Shown piece by piece: positions 1 through 8,475 of a stretch of DNA of 39,361 nt (within the stretch, counting starts at the first letter, position 1; the number at the start of each line of letters is the position of its first letter). The stretch covers positions 1 through 39,361 of the forward strand of contig NZ_JAHYSG010000111.1 of NCBI RefSeq assembly GCF_022095675.1, read 5' to 3'. The position numbers were made by a program, and so were the translations under genes. A model generated the notes under the pieces. It worked only from the letters and a program-made list of their open reading frames with translations. It did no database searches and had not been told where the DNA came from. Source of the DNA: Dactylosporangium sp. AC04546 (lineage in GTDB: Bacteria > Actinomycetota > Actinomycetes > Mycobacteriales > Micromonosporaceae).

Positions 1-68
1 GGGTTCGTGGGCGGGTTCGCGGCCGACATTGCGGGCGTCTTGATGGGCGGCTTCGCGGGCGGCTTCAT
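1..68 (-). CDS. Possible start of next leftward ORF (partial)
   Basis: An ATG lies 8 bases past the stop codon of the PPE-like gene and the frame stays open to the window edge, giving 22 residues rich in Lys-Pro-Pro. There is no clear Shine-Dalgarno sequence and the stretch is a 12-bp tandem repeat, which would keep several frames open. It could be the N-terminus of another operon member or untranslated repeat DNA. Confidence 0.25.
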   Translation of the reverse strand, partial: MKPPAKPPIKTPAMSAANPPTN

Positions 69-80
69 GGCCGGCTTCAC
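1..80. repeat. Degenerate 12-bp tandem repeat
   Basis: Read on the minus strand, the unit is about NNGAAGCCGCCC and occurs roughly seven times with substitutions. It starts at the stop codon of the 722-aa protein gene and runs off the window. Translated leftward it gives Lys-Pro-Pro units; translated rightward it gives Gly-Gly-Phe units. Confidence 0.6.
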
Positions 81-2245
81 GGACGGCGGGTGTCCGGCGG
101 GGTGCCCAGCGCCGGCATCGCCTGGTCCGGCCGGGCGGCGGCAGGGGTGTCGATGACGGCCGGTGCCGCCGGGGACGGCGTCCATGGCTGGTCGCCGGCG
201 CCGGGCCGGCGGGTGGCGGTGCGGCGCTGTTGCGTACGGGCGATCCGCTCGGCCACCAGCCGTGCGGTGCTGAAGCCGCTCGTACGGGACGCGGCCGAAC
301 GGCCGGTGAGCACGGCCTGGCCGGCACCCGGCGCGGCGGCCGGTCCGCCCGGCCGGAACGGCACCGGCTCGTCGTCGCGACGGCGTCCGCTGTGGCGCTG
401 CCCGCCGAGCACGGGGGAGACCGGCCCGGCGACCACCGGCACACCGGTCCCGCTCCCGGACACCGGCTGCGTCCGGGCACCGCCGAGCCCGGGGGCGGTC
501 GGCGGCGCGGACGGCGCCGGCCCGCCGCTGCGCGCCCGCAGCGGCGTGGCGAGGTGCGGCGCCGGCGGTTCGGCCGTGCGCGGTCCTCCCGGCAGCCGCC
601 CGAGCGCCCCGGGCCCGCCGGCCACCGCCGTTCGCCGCCGGTCCGCCTGGCCGCCGCGCGGGTGCTTCGCGGGCATCCCGGTGCGCTGCGGGCCGCCCGG
701 CGGCGGGTGTTCGTCCGCGCCGCGCACCCGCCCCGCGCGGTTGGTCGCGGGTATCCCGGTGCGCTGCGGGCCGCCCGGCGGCAGGTGTTCGTCCGCGCCG
801 CGCGCCCGTCCGGTGCGTTGGGGGCCGCCGGGCGGTGAGTGTCCGTCCGTGCCGCGCATCCGTCCGGTGCGTTGGGGACTGCCCGGCGGTGGGTGTTCGT
901 CCCCGCCGCGCATCCGTCCGGTGCGTTGGGGGCCGCGTGGTGGCGGGGGTCCCTCGGCGCTGCGCGGCCGTCCGGCGCGGTCAGTGCCGCGCGGCGTGCC
1001 GGATGGCCGTGGCGGCGTGCCGCGGCCTGCGCCGCCCGGTGGGGTGGGCTCCCCGGGGGCACCCGCCCTGCGCTGCGCGCCCAGGCGCGGGCCGCCCTGG
1101 CCCGGCCGGGCGGGCGGAGCCGGCGGTTCCGGCGGGACCGTTCCGCGCTTCCCGGCCAGGCTGGAGGGCACCCCGGGCGGGCGCGCGCCGCCGGGCGCCC
1201 CGGGCCTCGGTGGTGCCGATGGGGCGGCGGGCCGCGACGGCAGCGTGGCCGGGGCGGTGGGCCGGGCCCCCAGTGGCGCCGGGACCCCCACCGACCCCGG
1301 CGCCACTGGCGCCGCCGGCAAGCGCGGCGCGGTGAGGCCCGCCGGCCCGGCCGGTGCCACCGGCTGGGGTGCCGCCGGCATCACCGGCAGGGTCGGCGCT
1401 GCGGGCCGCGACGCGGCCGGACCGGCAGGCAGCGCCGGCACACCCACCGGCGCGGGAACAGCGGGGAGGGCGGGCATCACCGGGAGACTGGGCAAGACCG
1501 GAGCCGCCGGCAGCGTCGGCGCGCCGGGCAGCGCCGGAAGGCCGGGCAGCCTCGGCATGCCGGCCCGAGCGGCCCGCGTCAGGATCTCGTTCAGGCCGTC
1601 CTCGCTGAGCACCAGCGGCCCGGGGTTCGGTGGCATCGGCTTCAGGTCGCTGCTGACCTCACCGAGCCGCCGCTCCATGTCGCCGAAGATTCTTTTGGCC
1701 TCGGCGATGAACGGCCCGGTGTCGTACTCGTGGTCGCCCTCGCCGGGCATCCGGACCGGCGTGTCGACGTCGTGCCGCGCGGCGTAGCTGAGCAACCCGT
1801 CCTTGACCCCGTTGACCAGGCCGCGCGGCCACGACGTCAGGTGACCCAGGATCGACTCGCCGGTGCTCGGCTTGTAGTCGCTGTGCTCCGCCAGGTGCTG
1901 CAGGTACCGCCCGGCGACCTCGTTCATCTTGGTCTGCGCCGTGCTCACCGCGATGCTCGCCTCGTTCAACGTCTGCGACCACGAGTAGGCGGCGTCGCCG
2001 ACCGCCCGCATGAGCGTCTGGTGCTCGCGCATGATGTCGAAGAACCGGATGCCGGCGGCCGAGTTCCAGGCCGTCTCGTGATCGGCGATGGCCCGCCCCA
2101 GCCGCCGCTCCGCGGCGAAGAAGGCGATGTCGAGCTCGGCCCACGCGAGCGAGGCGAGGTACAGCTGGTCGGCGTCGACGTTCCAGATCGCGTCGTAGAG
2201 CTGGGCGAACGTGTGGCTGCCGGTGTCCCACGGCTGCGCCGCCAT
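77..2245 (-). CDS. PPE-like T7SS-associated protein with long Pro/Arg-rich tail
   Basis: This 722-aa protein starts at ATG 2245, five bases after the stop of the upstream 241-aa gene; the open frame extends further upstream but that part is Arg-rich shadow sequence. Residues 1-180 are helical and rich in Trp/Tyr/Phe (HETAWNSA around Trp60), resembling the PPE/WXG-type domain of T7SS substrates, although the exact WxG is WNS here. Residues about 240-420 are Pro/Ala/Leu-rich low complexity. The rest is Arg/Gly/Pro-rich and strongly basic, with an 18-residue repeat containing GGPQRTG. Its position behind eccC and a small helical protein mirrors the PE-PPE arrangement of mycobacterial ESX loci. 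I infer a secreted or surface component; no enzymatic domain is visible. Confidence 0.75.
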   Translation of the reverse strand: MAAQPWDTGSHTFAQLYDAIWNVDADQLYLASLAWAELDIAFFAAERRLGRAIADHETAWNSAAGIRFFDIMREHQTLMRAVGDAAYSWSQTLNEASIAVSTAQTKMNEVAGRYLQHLAEHSDYKPSTGESILGHLTSWPRGLVNGVKDGLLSYAARHDVDTPVRMPGEGDHEYDTGPFIAEAKRIFGDMERRLGEVSSDLKPMPPNPGPLVLSEDGLNEILTRAARAGMPRLPGLPALPGAPTLPAAPVLPSLPVMPALPAVPAPVGVPALPAGPAASRPAAPTLPVMPAAPQPVAPAGPAGLTAPRLPAAPVAPGSVGVPAPLGARPTAPATLPSRPAAPSAPPRPGAPGGARPPGVPSSLAGKRGTVPPEPPAPPARPGQGGPRLGAQRRAGAPGEPTPPGGAGRGTPPRPSGTPRGTDRAGRPRSAEGPPPPRGPQRTGRMRGGDEHPPPGSPQRTGRMRGTDGHSPPGGPQRTGRARGADEHLPPGGPQRTGIPATNRAGRVRGADEHPPPGGPQRTGMPAKHPRGGQADRRRTAVAGGPGALGRLPGGPRTAEPPAPHLATPLRARSGGPAPSAPPTAPGLGGARTQPVSGSGTGVPVVAGPVSPVLGGQRHSGRRRDDEPVPFRPGGPAAAPGAGQAVLTGRSAASRTSGFSTARLVAERIARTQQRRTATRRPGAGDQPWTPSPAAPAVIDTPAAARPDQAMPALGTPPDTRRP
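681..965. repeat. 54-bp tandem repeats in the PPE-like gene
   Basis: Unit starts containing GTGCG(C/T)TG fall at 681, 759, 813, 867 and 921, so the spacing is 78, 54, 54 and 54 bp. The first interval carries an extra 24 bp. Each unit encodes 18 residues on the minus strand, centred on GGPQRTG and RG(A/T)D(E/G)H. The preserved reading frame and substitutions among copies indicate an expanded coding repeat. Confidence 0.8.
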
Positions 2246-2250
2246 CGCTC

Positions 2251-2976
2251 CTACCGGCCCAGCAGCTCGGGGTTGACGAACTGGTCCGGCTCGACGACCC
2301 GCGGGTCGTCGAGCTTGCCGCGCTCCTCGGCGGTGAGCAACCGCGGCGGCGGGACGGCGCTGTCGTCGTCGTCCTGGTCCGTGTCCTGCTCCGTGCCGGG
2401 TGGCGCCACCAGGATGTCCTCGCCGACCTGCGGATGTTCGGGATCCTTCGGCGCGGTCAGCACGCCGTCGCCGTTCATGTCCCAGCCGAGCACGCGCACC
2501 TTCTCCGGCGCGCTGAAGTACGGGACGTAGCCCGCGACCTCCCACTCGTAGATGACGGTCCCGGCACCGCCGCCGTCCGCCGCCCCCTGCTCGCCGGCGT
2601 CGGCCGGCGGGTCGGGCAGCCCGCGCTGGAAGACCTGCTCGACGAGCGCGGCGTTGTGCAGGTCGAGCTTGCCCAGCACCTCGGCGAAGACCGTCGCGGC
2701 CATCGCGCTGCTGCGCACACTGAGCGCCAGGTCCACGCCGATCCCCGTGGCGCCGTCGGCGGTGCCGCTGAGCTTGCCGTACTCGGCCTCCATCAGCGTG
2801 CTCAGCCGCCCCAGCCCGGGGATGTCGACGTCCTCACTGCTGTTCATCCGGCCCACCGTGAGCGGGATGTGCGCCGTCTTGTCCGACGAGCCCTCGACGA
2901 CGTCGGTGGAGATGCCGACCATCTCCTGGCCGAAGCTCGCCACGCCCTCCGGATCGACCTCGACCGAGCCCGCCAT
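2251..2976 (-). CDS. PE/EspC-like small T7SS protein with EF-hand-like loop
   Basis: The protein is 241 aa from ATG 2976, which has GGAG eight bases upstream (2985-2988); an in-frame ATG at 3021 lies in the promoter-like stretch and lacks such a site. Residues 1-115 are predicted helical, beginning VEVDPEGVASFGQEM like EspC/ESX-type proteins. The C-terminal half is acidic. Residues 166-174 read DMNGDGVLT, matching positions 1-9 of a calcium-binding EF-hand loop, but position 12 is Lys instead of Glu, with Asp next to it. The gene sits between eccC and the PPE-like gene, so I infer a secreted partner of the 722-aa protein. No exact WxG motif is present. Confidence 0.7.
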   Translation of the reverse strand: MAGSVEVDPEGVASFGQEMVGISTDVVEGSSDKTAHIPLTVGRMNSSEDVDIPGLGRLSTLMEAEYGKLSGTADGATGIGVDLALSVRSSAMAATVFAEVLGKLDLHNAALVEQVFQRGLPDPPADAGEQGAADGGGAGTVIYEWEVAGYVPYFSAPEKVRVLGWDMNGDGVLTAPKDPEHPQVGEDILVAPPGTEQDTDQDDDDSAVPPPRLLTAEERGKLDDPRVVEPDQFVNPELLGR

Positions 2977-2984
2977 ACCCCACA

Positions 2985-3030
2985 CTCCAGCAACGAACTG
3001 GCTACAACAAAGAAACAACATACGTCATGC
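2985..3030 (-). promoter_or_regulatory. Probable internal promoter between eccC and the PE-like gene
   Basis: A 48-bp gap follows the eccC stop and is much more AT-rich than its surroundings. On the minus strand it carries CGTATGTTG (3016-3024), the same 9-mer found at the lipoprotein start near 29,119-29,127. GGAG at 2985-2988 serves the downstream ATG. No convincing -35/-10 pair could be fixed, so this is an inferred regulatory region. Confidence 0.5.
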
Positions 3031-6000
3031 CGGCGGATCGGTCCAGGCGATCTGCACGAGCTGGGAGCCGCCACGCCGGGTGACGAGCATCCCGCGGCCG
3101 GGCGGCAGCGGCTGCGGCCGGACGCTGCCGATCAGCGCGCCCTCGTCGCGGCTGCCCGACAGCAGCAGCCCGGCGGTGCTCGTCTCGCGCAGGCGGGCCA
3201 GCAGGGGGTCGTACAGCGCCCGGGACGCGCCACCGGAGCGGCGGGTGACCACCAGGTGCAGGCCGACGTCGCGCCCCTGGGCGACGAGGTCGACGATCGG
3301 GGCGAGCGGGGCGGGCGTGCCGGACGCCACCAGGTCGTGGTCGTCGACGAGCAGGAACAGCCGTGGGCCGCGCCACCAGCTGCGCTGCCGCAGCTGCTCG
3401 GCGGTCACGTCCGGACCGGGCAGGCGGGCCTGCATCGCCTCGGCGACGTCCTTGACGATGCCGGTGCTCGCCGCGGCCGACGTGCCGTAGGCCAGCAGGT
3501 GACTGTCCGGGACCGCGCCGAGCAGGCTGCGGCGGTGGTCGAGCAGCACGATCCGCGCCTCGTCCGGGGTGAACCGCTGCGTGAGGCCGTGGGCGATCGT
3601 GCGCAACAGCGCGCTCTTGCCCGCCTCGACGTCGCCGAACACCAGCAGGTTGGGCTCGGCGTCGAAGTCCAGCAGGACCGGGCCGAGGTCGCTCTCCGCC
3701 CGGCCGATCGGCACGGCCGCGCCGGTCCGCGGTGGTGCGGGCAGCTCGGCGTGCCGCACGATCGCGGGCAACAGCCGTACCTCGGGCGCCCGCCGCCCCG
3801 GCCAGCCGTCCCCGGCCGTCGCCACGAGCTCGGCGAGTGCCTCGGCGGAGGTCGCCGGGTCGTCCTTGCCGTCGACGCGGGGCAGCGCGCCGAGGAAGTG
3901 GTGGCCGTCCGCGGTGAGCCCGCGTCCCGGGGCGCCCTCGGGCACGTTGATCGCGACCCGCCGGTTCACCATGGAGTCGGCCGGCTCGCCGAGGCGCAGC
4001 TCCAGGCGGCTGCCGATCAGGTCGCGCAGTGCCGAGCGCACCTCGGTGGGCCGCCCGGCCGAGAGCACCACGTGGACACCGAACGCGAGACCGCGCGCGG
4101 CGAGGTCCGTGACGACCGGCTCCAGCTGGTCGAACTCGTTGCGGACGGTCGCCCAGCCGTCGACCACGAGGAACACGTCGCCGAACGGGTCGTCGCGGTG
4201 CTGCCCGGCCTGCCGCTGGCGGCGGTACGTGGCCATCGAGTCGATCCCGAGCCGGGCGAACCGCTCCTCGCGGGCCCGCAGGACACCGACCAGCTCGCCG
4301 ACCGCGCGCCGGACGCGGTCCGGCTCGCGCCGGCTGGCGACGACCCCGACGTGGGGCAGGTCGCGCAGGCCGACCAGGCCGCCGCTGAGGTCCAGGCAGT
4401 AGAACTGGACCTCCTGCGGGGTGTGCGTCAGCGCCAGGCCGGTGACCAGTGTGCGCAGCAGGGTGCTCTTGCCGGTCTGCGGCGCTCCGGTGACCGAGCA
4501 GTGCCCGGCGGCTCCGGACAGGTCGAGCCAGAGCGGGTCCCGGCGCTGCTCGAACGGCCGGTCGACGATCCCGACCGCCACCCGCAGGCCACCGGCCAGC
4601 CCGGGGCCGCCGGCGGTCAGGCCGCGCCGGGCGTCGACGCCGACGGGCGGCAGCAGGCCGTCGAGCGTCGGCGGCGCGTCGAGCGGCGGCAGCCAGACCC
4701 GGTGCGCGGGTGGGCCCTGCCCGGCCAGCCGCCCGATGAGGATGCCCAGCTCGCTCTCGCCGTCGCGCTCGGACGCCGGTTCGGCCGCCGCGGGCGACGA
4801 AGGGCCCGCCGCGGCGGGGTCCGCCACCGCGGGGGAGACGTACTGGGTGCCGTAGACCATGACCGGGTCGGCGACGCCGTCGAGGCGGCCCGCCTCGGCG
4901 GTCGCGGAGCGGAAGGCGCCGGAGACGTACGCGGCCCGGAACCGGACCATGTCGTCGCTGCCGGCCGTGAGGAAGCCGTGCCCCGGGGCCCGGGGCAGCT
5001 CGTACGCGTCGACCGCGCCGATGACCGAGCGGCTCTCCGCCGGTGAGAGCGTCCGCAGGGCGACGCGGTACGACAGGTGGGTGTCCAGGCCACGCAGCCG
5101 GCCCTCCTCCAGCCGCTGGCTGGCCAGCAGCAGGTGTACCCCGAGTGACCGGCCGACCCGCCCGATCTGCACGAACATGTCGACCAGGTCGGGCTTCGCG
5201 GTCAGCAGCTCGCTGAACTCGTCGACGATGACCACGAGGCTGGGCAGCGCCAGCAGCGCCGCGCCGGCCGCGCGGGCCCGCTCGTAGTCGCGCTGCGAGT
5301 TGAAGTTCCCGGCGTGGCGCAGCAGCTCCTGGCGGCGGATCAGCTCGCCGGAGATGGCGTCGTGCATCCGGTCGACCAGCGCCACCTCGTCGGACAGGTT
5401 GGTGATCACCGCGCTGGTGTGCGGCAGCTGGTCGAGCCGGGCGAAGGTCGCGCCGCCCTTGTAGTCGACGAGGATGAAGTTCAGCGTCTCCGAGCTGTGC
5501 GTCATCGACAGCGCCAGCACCAGCGTGCGCAGCAGCTCCGACTTGCCCGAGCCGGTCGCGCCGACCAGCAGTCCGTGGGGGCCCATGCCGTCCAGCGCGG
5601 ACTCCTTGAGGTCCAGCTCGACCGGCTCGCCGTCGGGGCCGACCCCGATCGTCACGCGCAGCCGGTCCCGGTTCGGCCGGCGTCCCCACACCTCGGCCGG
5701 GTCGAACTCGTGCGGGCTGCCGAGCCCGAGCAGGTCGGTCAGGCCGATCGCCGAGGCCAGCGGCGTCTCCCCGCGGGCGATCGCGGACAGCCGCCTGGGG
5801 GCCAGGGACCGGGCCAGCGCCTCCGTCTCGGCGAGCCCCAGCTCGTCGAACCGGCCGATCCGCTCCCGTCCGTCCGCGGTCGCGCTGTGCAGCTCGCCGT
5901 CGTCGCCGAGCTCCAGCACCAGCGTCGAGCGGTCCAGCAGGCGCTTCGGCGGGGTGCTCAGGTCGACCAGCGTCACGCCCTCGATGCCGCCGTCGGTCAG

Positions 6001-6993
6001 CACGTGGTCGGAGCCGTCGGTGTCCCCGCCGTCCACCACCACGACGACGTGCGTGCCCTCCAGCGCCGGCATCTCGGGGTTGAACCGCGGGCGGGCGGCG
6101 AGCACGTCGTCGAGCATCGCCTCCAGCGCCGTGACCTGCCCGGAGACCAGGCGCAGCTGGCCGAGCGCGTCGAGCTTCACCGGGTGCATCGCGTGCGGCA
6201 GCCACTTGGCCCACTGCCACTCCGCCTCGGCGTCGGGGCCGCAGCAGATCGCGACCAGGATGTCCTCGGGGGCGTGGAACGTGGCGAGCTGGGCGATCAT
6301 CGCCCGTGCGGCGCCCCGGCACCGCTGCGGCTCGCCGCGCAGGTGGACCCGGCTGAACCCGCGCAGCGCGAGCGCGATCGGCAGGCCCGGCACCACGGAG
6401 TACGTCTTCACGAACCGCCGCAGCGCCAGCGCCGTGGTCGGCTCCAGGTCCTCGACGGGCCGGGTCTCCGGCGGTACCACGGGTGTCGCGCACTCCAGAG
6501 GCCCGATCCCGACCCGGACCAGCCCGAAGTCGGCGTCGCTGCCGCGCCGCTCCCACAGCCGGTGACTGTGCACGGTCGACCACAGCGCCTCGGGGTCGGG
6601 ATGGCGGTGGAACATGGCCCGGCGCTGCGCCACGATCGTCTCGCGCACGGTCCGGCGATGGCGGGACAGGTGCCGCATGTACTGCCGCCGCGCCTCCGCC
6701 ATCTGCGCCTTGCCCTGCTGACCGCCCTGCGTGACGACCTGCACCAGGAACATGCCGAGCATCGACACGCCGAAGACGGCGCCCGTGAGGTACCCGATCG
6801 GTCCGGGACGGGTGAAGGAGAACATCAGCGCCATCGCGGCCGACCCGGCCAGCATCGGCAGGGTCATCAGGATCGTCATCCAGGCCCGGTTGCCCGGCGG
6901 CGGCAGCTCCGGCGGCGGGTCGAGCACAAGCTCCCCGGAGGGCATCCGCGGGCCGGGCCGGCGGGCCGGGCGCTTGACAACCGTGGTCCCCAC
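3025..6993 (-). CDS. eccC: Type VII secretion motor ATPase EccC (FtsK/SpoIIIE family)
   Basis: The 1,322-aa protein has the length and layout of fused EccCa-EccCb. Two membrane helices lie at about residues 37-60 and 64-87, followed by three FtsK/SpoIIIE-type ATPase domains. Walker A motifs are GATGSGKS (478-485), GAPQTGKS (836-843) and GDVEAGKS (1120-1127). Domain 1 keeps a full Walker B acidic pair (VVIVDEF, Asp591-Glu592). Domain 2 has VVDGW and domain 3 LLVDDHD, so domain 1 is probably the main catalytic unit, as known for EccC. It uses ATP to recognise and export ESX substrates at the inner membrane. The start is GTG at 6993 with AAGGGG ten bases upstream. It is transcribed divergently from eccD and eccB. 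Confidence 0.97.
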   Translation of the reverse strand: MGTTVVKRPARRPGPRMPSGELVLDPPPELPPPGNRAWMTILMTLPMLAGSAAMALMFSFTRPGPIGYLTGAVFGVSMLGMFLVQVVTQGGQQGKAQMAEARRQYMRHLSRHRRTVRETIVAQRRAMFHRHPDPEALWSTVHSHRLWERRGSDADFGLVRVGIGPLECATPVVPPETRPVEDLEPTTALALRRFVKTYSVVPGLPIALALRGFSRVHLRGEPQRCRGAARAMIAQLATFHAPEDILVAICCGPDAEAEWQWAKWLPHAMHPVKLDALGQLRLVSGQVTALEAMLDDVLAARPRFNPEMPALEGTHVVVVVDGGDTDGSDHVLTDGGIEGVTLVDLSTPPKRLLDRSTLVLELGDDGELHSATADGRERIGRFDELGLAETEALARSLAPRRLSAIARGETPLASAIGLTDLLGLGSPHEFDPAEVWGRRPNRDRLRVTIGVGPDGEPVELDLKESALDGMGPHGLLVGATGSGKSELLRTLVLALSMTHSSETLNFILVDYKGGATFARLDQLPHTSAVITNLSDEVALVDRMHDAISGELIRRQELLRHAGNFNSQRDYERARAAGAALLALPSLVVIVDEFSELLTAKPDLVDMFVQIGRVGRSLGVHLLLASQRLEEGRLRGLDTHLSYRVALRTLSPAESRSVIGAVDAYELPRAPGHGFLTAGSDDMVRFRAAYVSGAFRSATAEAGRLDGVADPVMVYGTQYVSPAVADPAAAGPSSPAAAEPASERDGESELGILIGRLAGQGPPAHRVWLPPLDAPPTLDGLLPPVGVDARRGLTAGGPGLAGGLRVAVGIVDRPFEQRRDPLWLDLSGAAGHCSVTGAPQTGKSTLLRTLVTGLALTHTPQEVQFYCLDLSGGLVGLRDLPHVGVVASRREPDRVRRAVGELVGVLRAREERFARLGIDSMATYRRQRQAGQHRDDPFGDVFLVVDGWATVRNEFDQLEPVVTDLAARGLAFGVHVVLSAGRPTEVRSALRDLIGSRLELRLGEPADSMVNRRVAINVPEGAPGRGLTADGHHFLGALPRVDGKDDPATSAEALAELVATAGDGWPGRRAPEVRLLPAIVRHAELPAPPRTGAAVPIGRAESDLGPVLLDFDAEPNLLVFGDVEAGKSALLRTIAHGLTQRFTPDEARIVLLDHRRSLLGAVPDSHLLAYGTSAAASTGIVKDVAEAMQARLPGPDVTAEQLRQRSWWRGPRLFLLVDDHDLVASGTPAPLAPIVDLVAQGRDVGLHLVVTRRSGGASRALYDPLLARLRETSTAGLLLSGSRDEGALIGSVRPQPLPPGRGMLVTRRGGSQLVQIAWTDPPA

Positions 6994-7071
6994 GACAACA
7001 CCACCCCTTCGTGAACTCGACTAGTGTATGTAGTCTGTTGCTTTGAGTGTGATGGGAGGTGTGTTGGGTTG
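6994..7071. promoter_or_regulatory. Divergent eccC / eccD promoter region
   Basis: This 78-bp gap separates the two T7SS operons and has a TG-rich, AT-richer core at 7020-7050. On the minus strand TACACT (7028-7023) is a good -10 candidate for eccC. On the plus strand GTGTATGTAG (7024-7033) matches the element seen at other T7SS promoters here, and GGGAGG (7054-7059) is the eccD ribosome binding site. Both transcripts would be controlled from the same core. Confidence 0.65.
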
Positions 7072-8466
7072 GTGCCTTCCCAGCGCGATGTCGTCTCCCT
7101 CGCGCGGGTGACGATCCACGCGCCCCGCCGCCGGGTCGACGTGGCCGTGCCCGACACCGTGCCGGTCGCCGAGTTGCTGCCGCACCTGCTGCCGCACCTC
7201 GGCGAGGGGATCGCCGACGACGGCGAGGAGCACGGCGGCTGGGCGCTGCACCGGGCCGACGGCGCGCTCGTCGCCGGCGGCCGGTCGTTCGCCGCCCAGC
7301 ACGTCAGCGACGGCGAGGTGCTCTACCTGCGGCCGCGCCGCGCGGAGTGGCCGGCGGCCGACTTCGACGACGTCGTCGAGGCGATGGCCGTCGGCGCCCG
7401 GGCCTACCGCCCGACCTGGTCCCGCGCTGCCACCCGGGCCTGCGGGCTCGCCGTCGCGGCCGCGCTGTTCACGGCCGGCCTCGCCGCGCTCGTGGCCGCC
7501 GGCCCGCCGTGGCCGGGCCCGGCCCGCGTCGCCCTGCTGGTCGGCGCGCTGCTGCTGGTGGCCGGCGTCGCCCTCGCCCGGGCGGCCGGCGACGCCGTCG
7601 CCGGTGCGGTGCTCGGCACGACCGGGGTCGCCTACTGCGCCGTGGCCGGTGCGCTGCTGCTGGCCGAGGACCTGCCGCTGACCCGGCTGGGCGGGCCGCA
7701 TCTGCTGGTCGGTGCCGTCGCGCTCGGCGCCGGCGGCGTGGTCGGGCTGCTCGGCGTGCACGAGACGATCCAGGCGTTCGCCGCCGCCGCGCTGGCCGGC
7801 GCGCTGGGGACGGTCGCGGGGCTGCTCGCGCTGGCCCCGCTCGACGGTGCCGCCGTCGCCGCGTTCGTGGTACCGGCGGCCGTGTTCCTCGTCCCGGTGC
7901 AGCCACTGCTGGCGGTACGGCTGGCCAAGCTGCCCCTCCCGGCGCTGCCGGCGAACGCGGCCGAGCTCATGCAGGACGACCCGGCCCCCGATGCCGGCCG
8001 GATCTTCGCCCAGGTCGCCCGGGCCGACCAGATCCTGACCGGCCTCGTCGCCGGGGCCGCCGCCAGCGCGCTGGCCGGCACGGTCGTCCTCGTCGCGCGG
8101 GGCGGCCTCGCGGCGACGGTCCTCGCCGGCGCGGCGGCCGGCACGCTGCTGCTGCGCGCGCGGGCGTTCCCGACCGTCCGGCACCGGGTCCCGCTGCTGC
8201 TGGCCGGCCTCGGCGGTGCCGGGCTCGCGCTGCACGCGGCCACCGCCGGGCTGGGCCGGGCCGGCTGGCCGGTGCCGGTCGTGGCGGTCCTGCTGCTCGC
8301 CGGCACGGCCGCGGCGGCCGCCGGGCTCACCTACAGCGTCCGCTCCCCGACGCCGTACCTCGGCCGGGCCGGCGACTGGATCGACGGCGCGCTCGTCGTG
8401 TCGATGGTGCCCGTCGCCTGCGCGGTGGCCGGCCTGCTCGGCTACGCCCGCGGGTTCTTCGGCTAG
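7072..8466 (+). CDS. eccD: Type VII secretion integral membrane protein EccD
   Basis: The protein is 464 aa from GTG 7072; TTG at 7069 is an equally possible start and sits nine bases after GGGAGG. The first ~85 residues form the cytoplasmic ubiquitin-like domain typical of EccD (LARVTIHAPRRRVDVAVPD ... DGEVLYLRP). The rest is a run of about eleven Ala/Leu/Val-rich membrane helices from about residue 125 to the C-terminus (ending LLGYARGFFG). EccD dimers build the membrane vestibule of the ESX channel with EccB and EccC. The gene ends nine bases before eccB. Confidence 0.95.
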   Translation: MPSQRDVVSLARVTIHAPRRRVDVAVPDTVPVAELLPHLLPHLGEGIADDGEEHGGWALHRADGALVAGGRSFAAQHVSDGEVLYLRPRRAEWPAADFDDVVEAMAVGARAYRPTWSRAATRACGLAVAAALFTAGLAALVAAGPPWPGPARVALLVGALLLVAGVALARAAGDAVAGAVLGTTGVAYCAVAGALLLAEDLPLTRLGGPHLLVGAVALGAGGVVGLLGVHETIQAFAAAALAGALGTVAGLLALAPLDGAAVAAFVVPAAVFLVPVQPLLAVRLAKLPLPALPANAAELMQDDPAPDAGRIFAQVARADQILTGLVAGAAASALAGTVVLVARGGLAATVLAGAAAGTLLLRARAFPTVRHRVPLLLAGLGGAGLALHAATAGLGRAGWPVPVVAVLLLAGTAAAAAGLTYSVRSPTPYLGRAGDWIDGALVVSMVPVACAVAGLLGYARGFFG

Positions 8467-8475
8467 GCCGCCGCC

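Noticed and set aside
2246..2545. N-terminal extension of the PPE-like protein to position 2545
   Set aside because: The added residues are Arg-rich shadow sequence overlapping the 241-aa gene. ATG 2245 begins the recognisable helical domain.
2977..3021. Longer start (ATG 3021) for the 241-aa protein
   Set aside because: It would place the start within the AT-rich promoter-like stretch without a ribosome binding site, while ATG 2976 has GGAG at eight bases.
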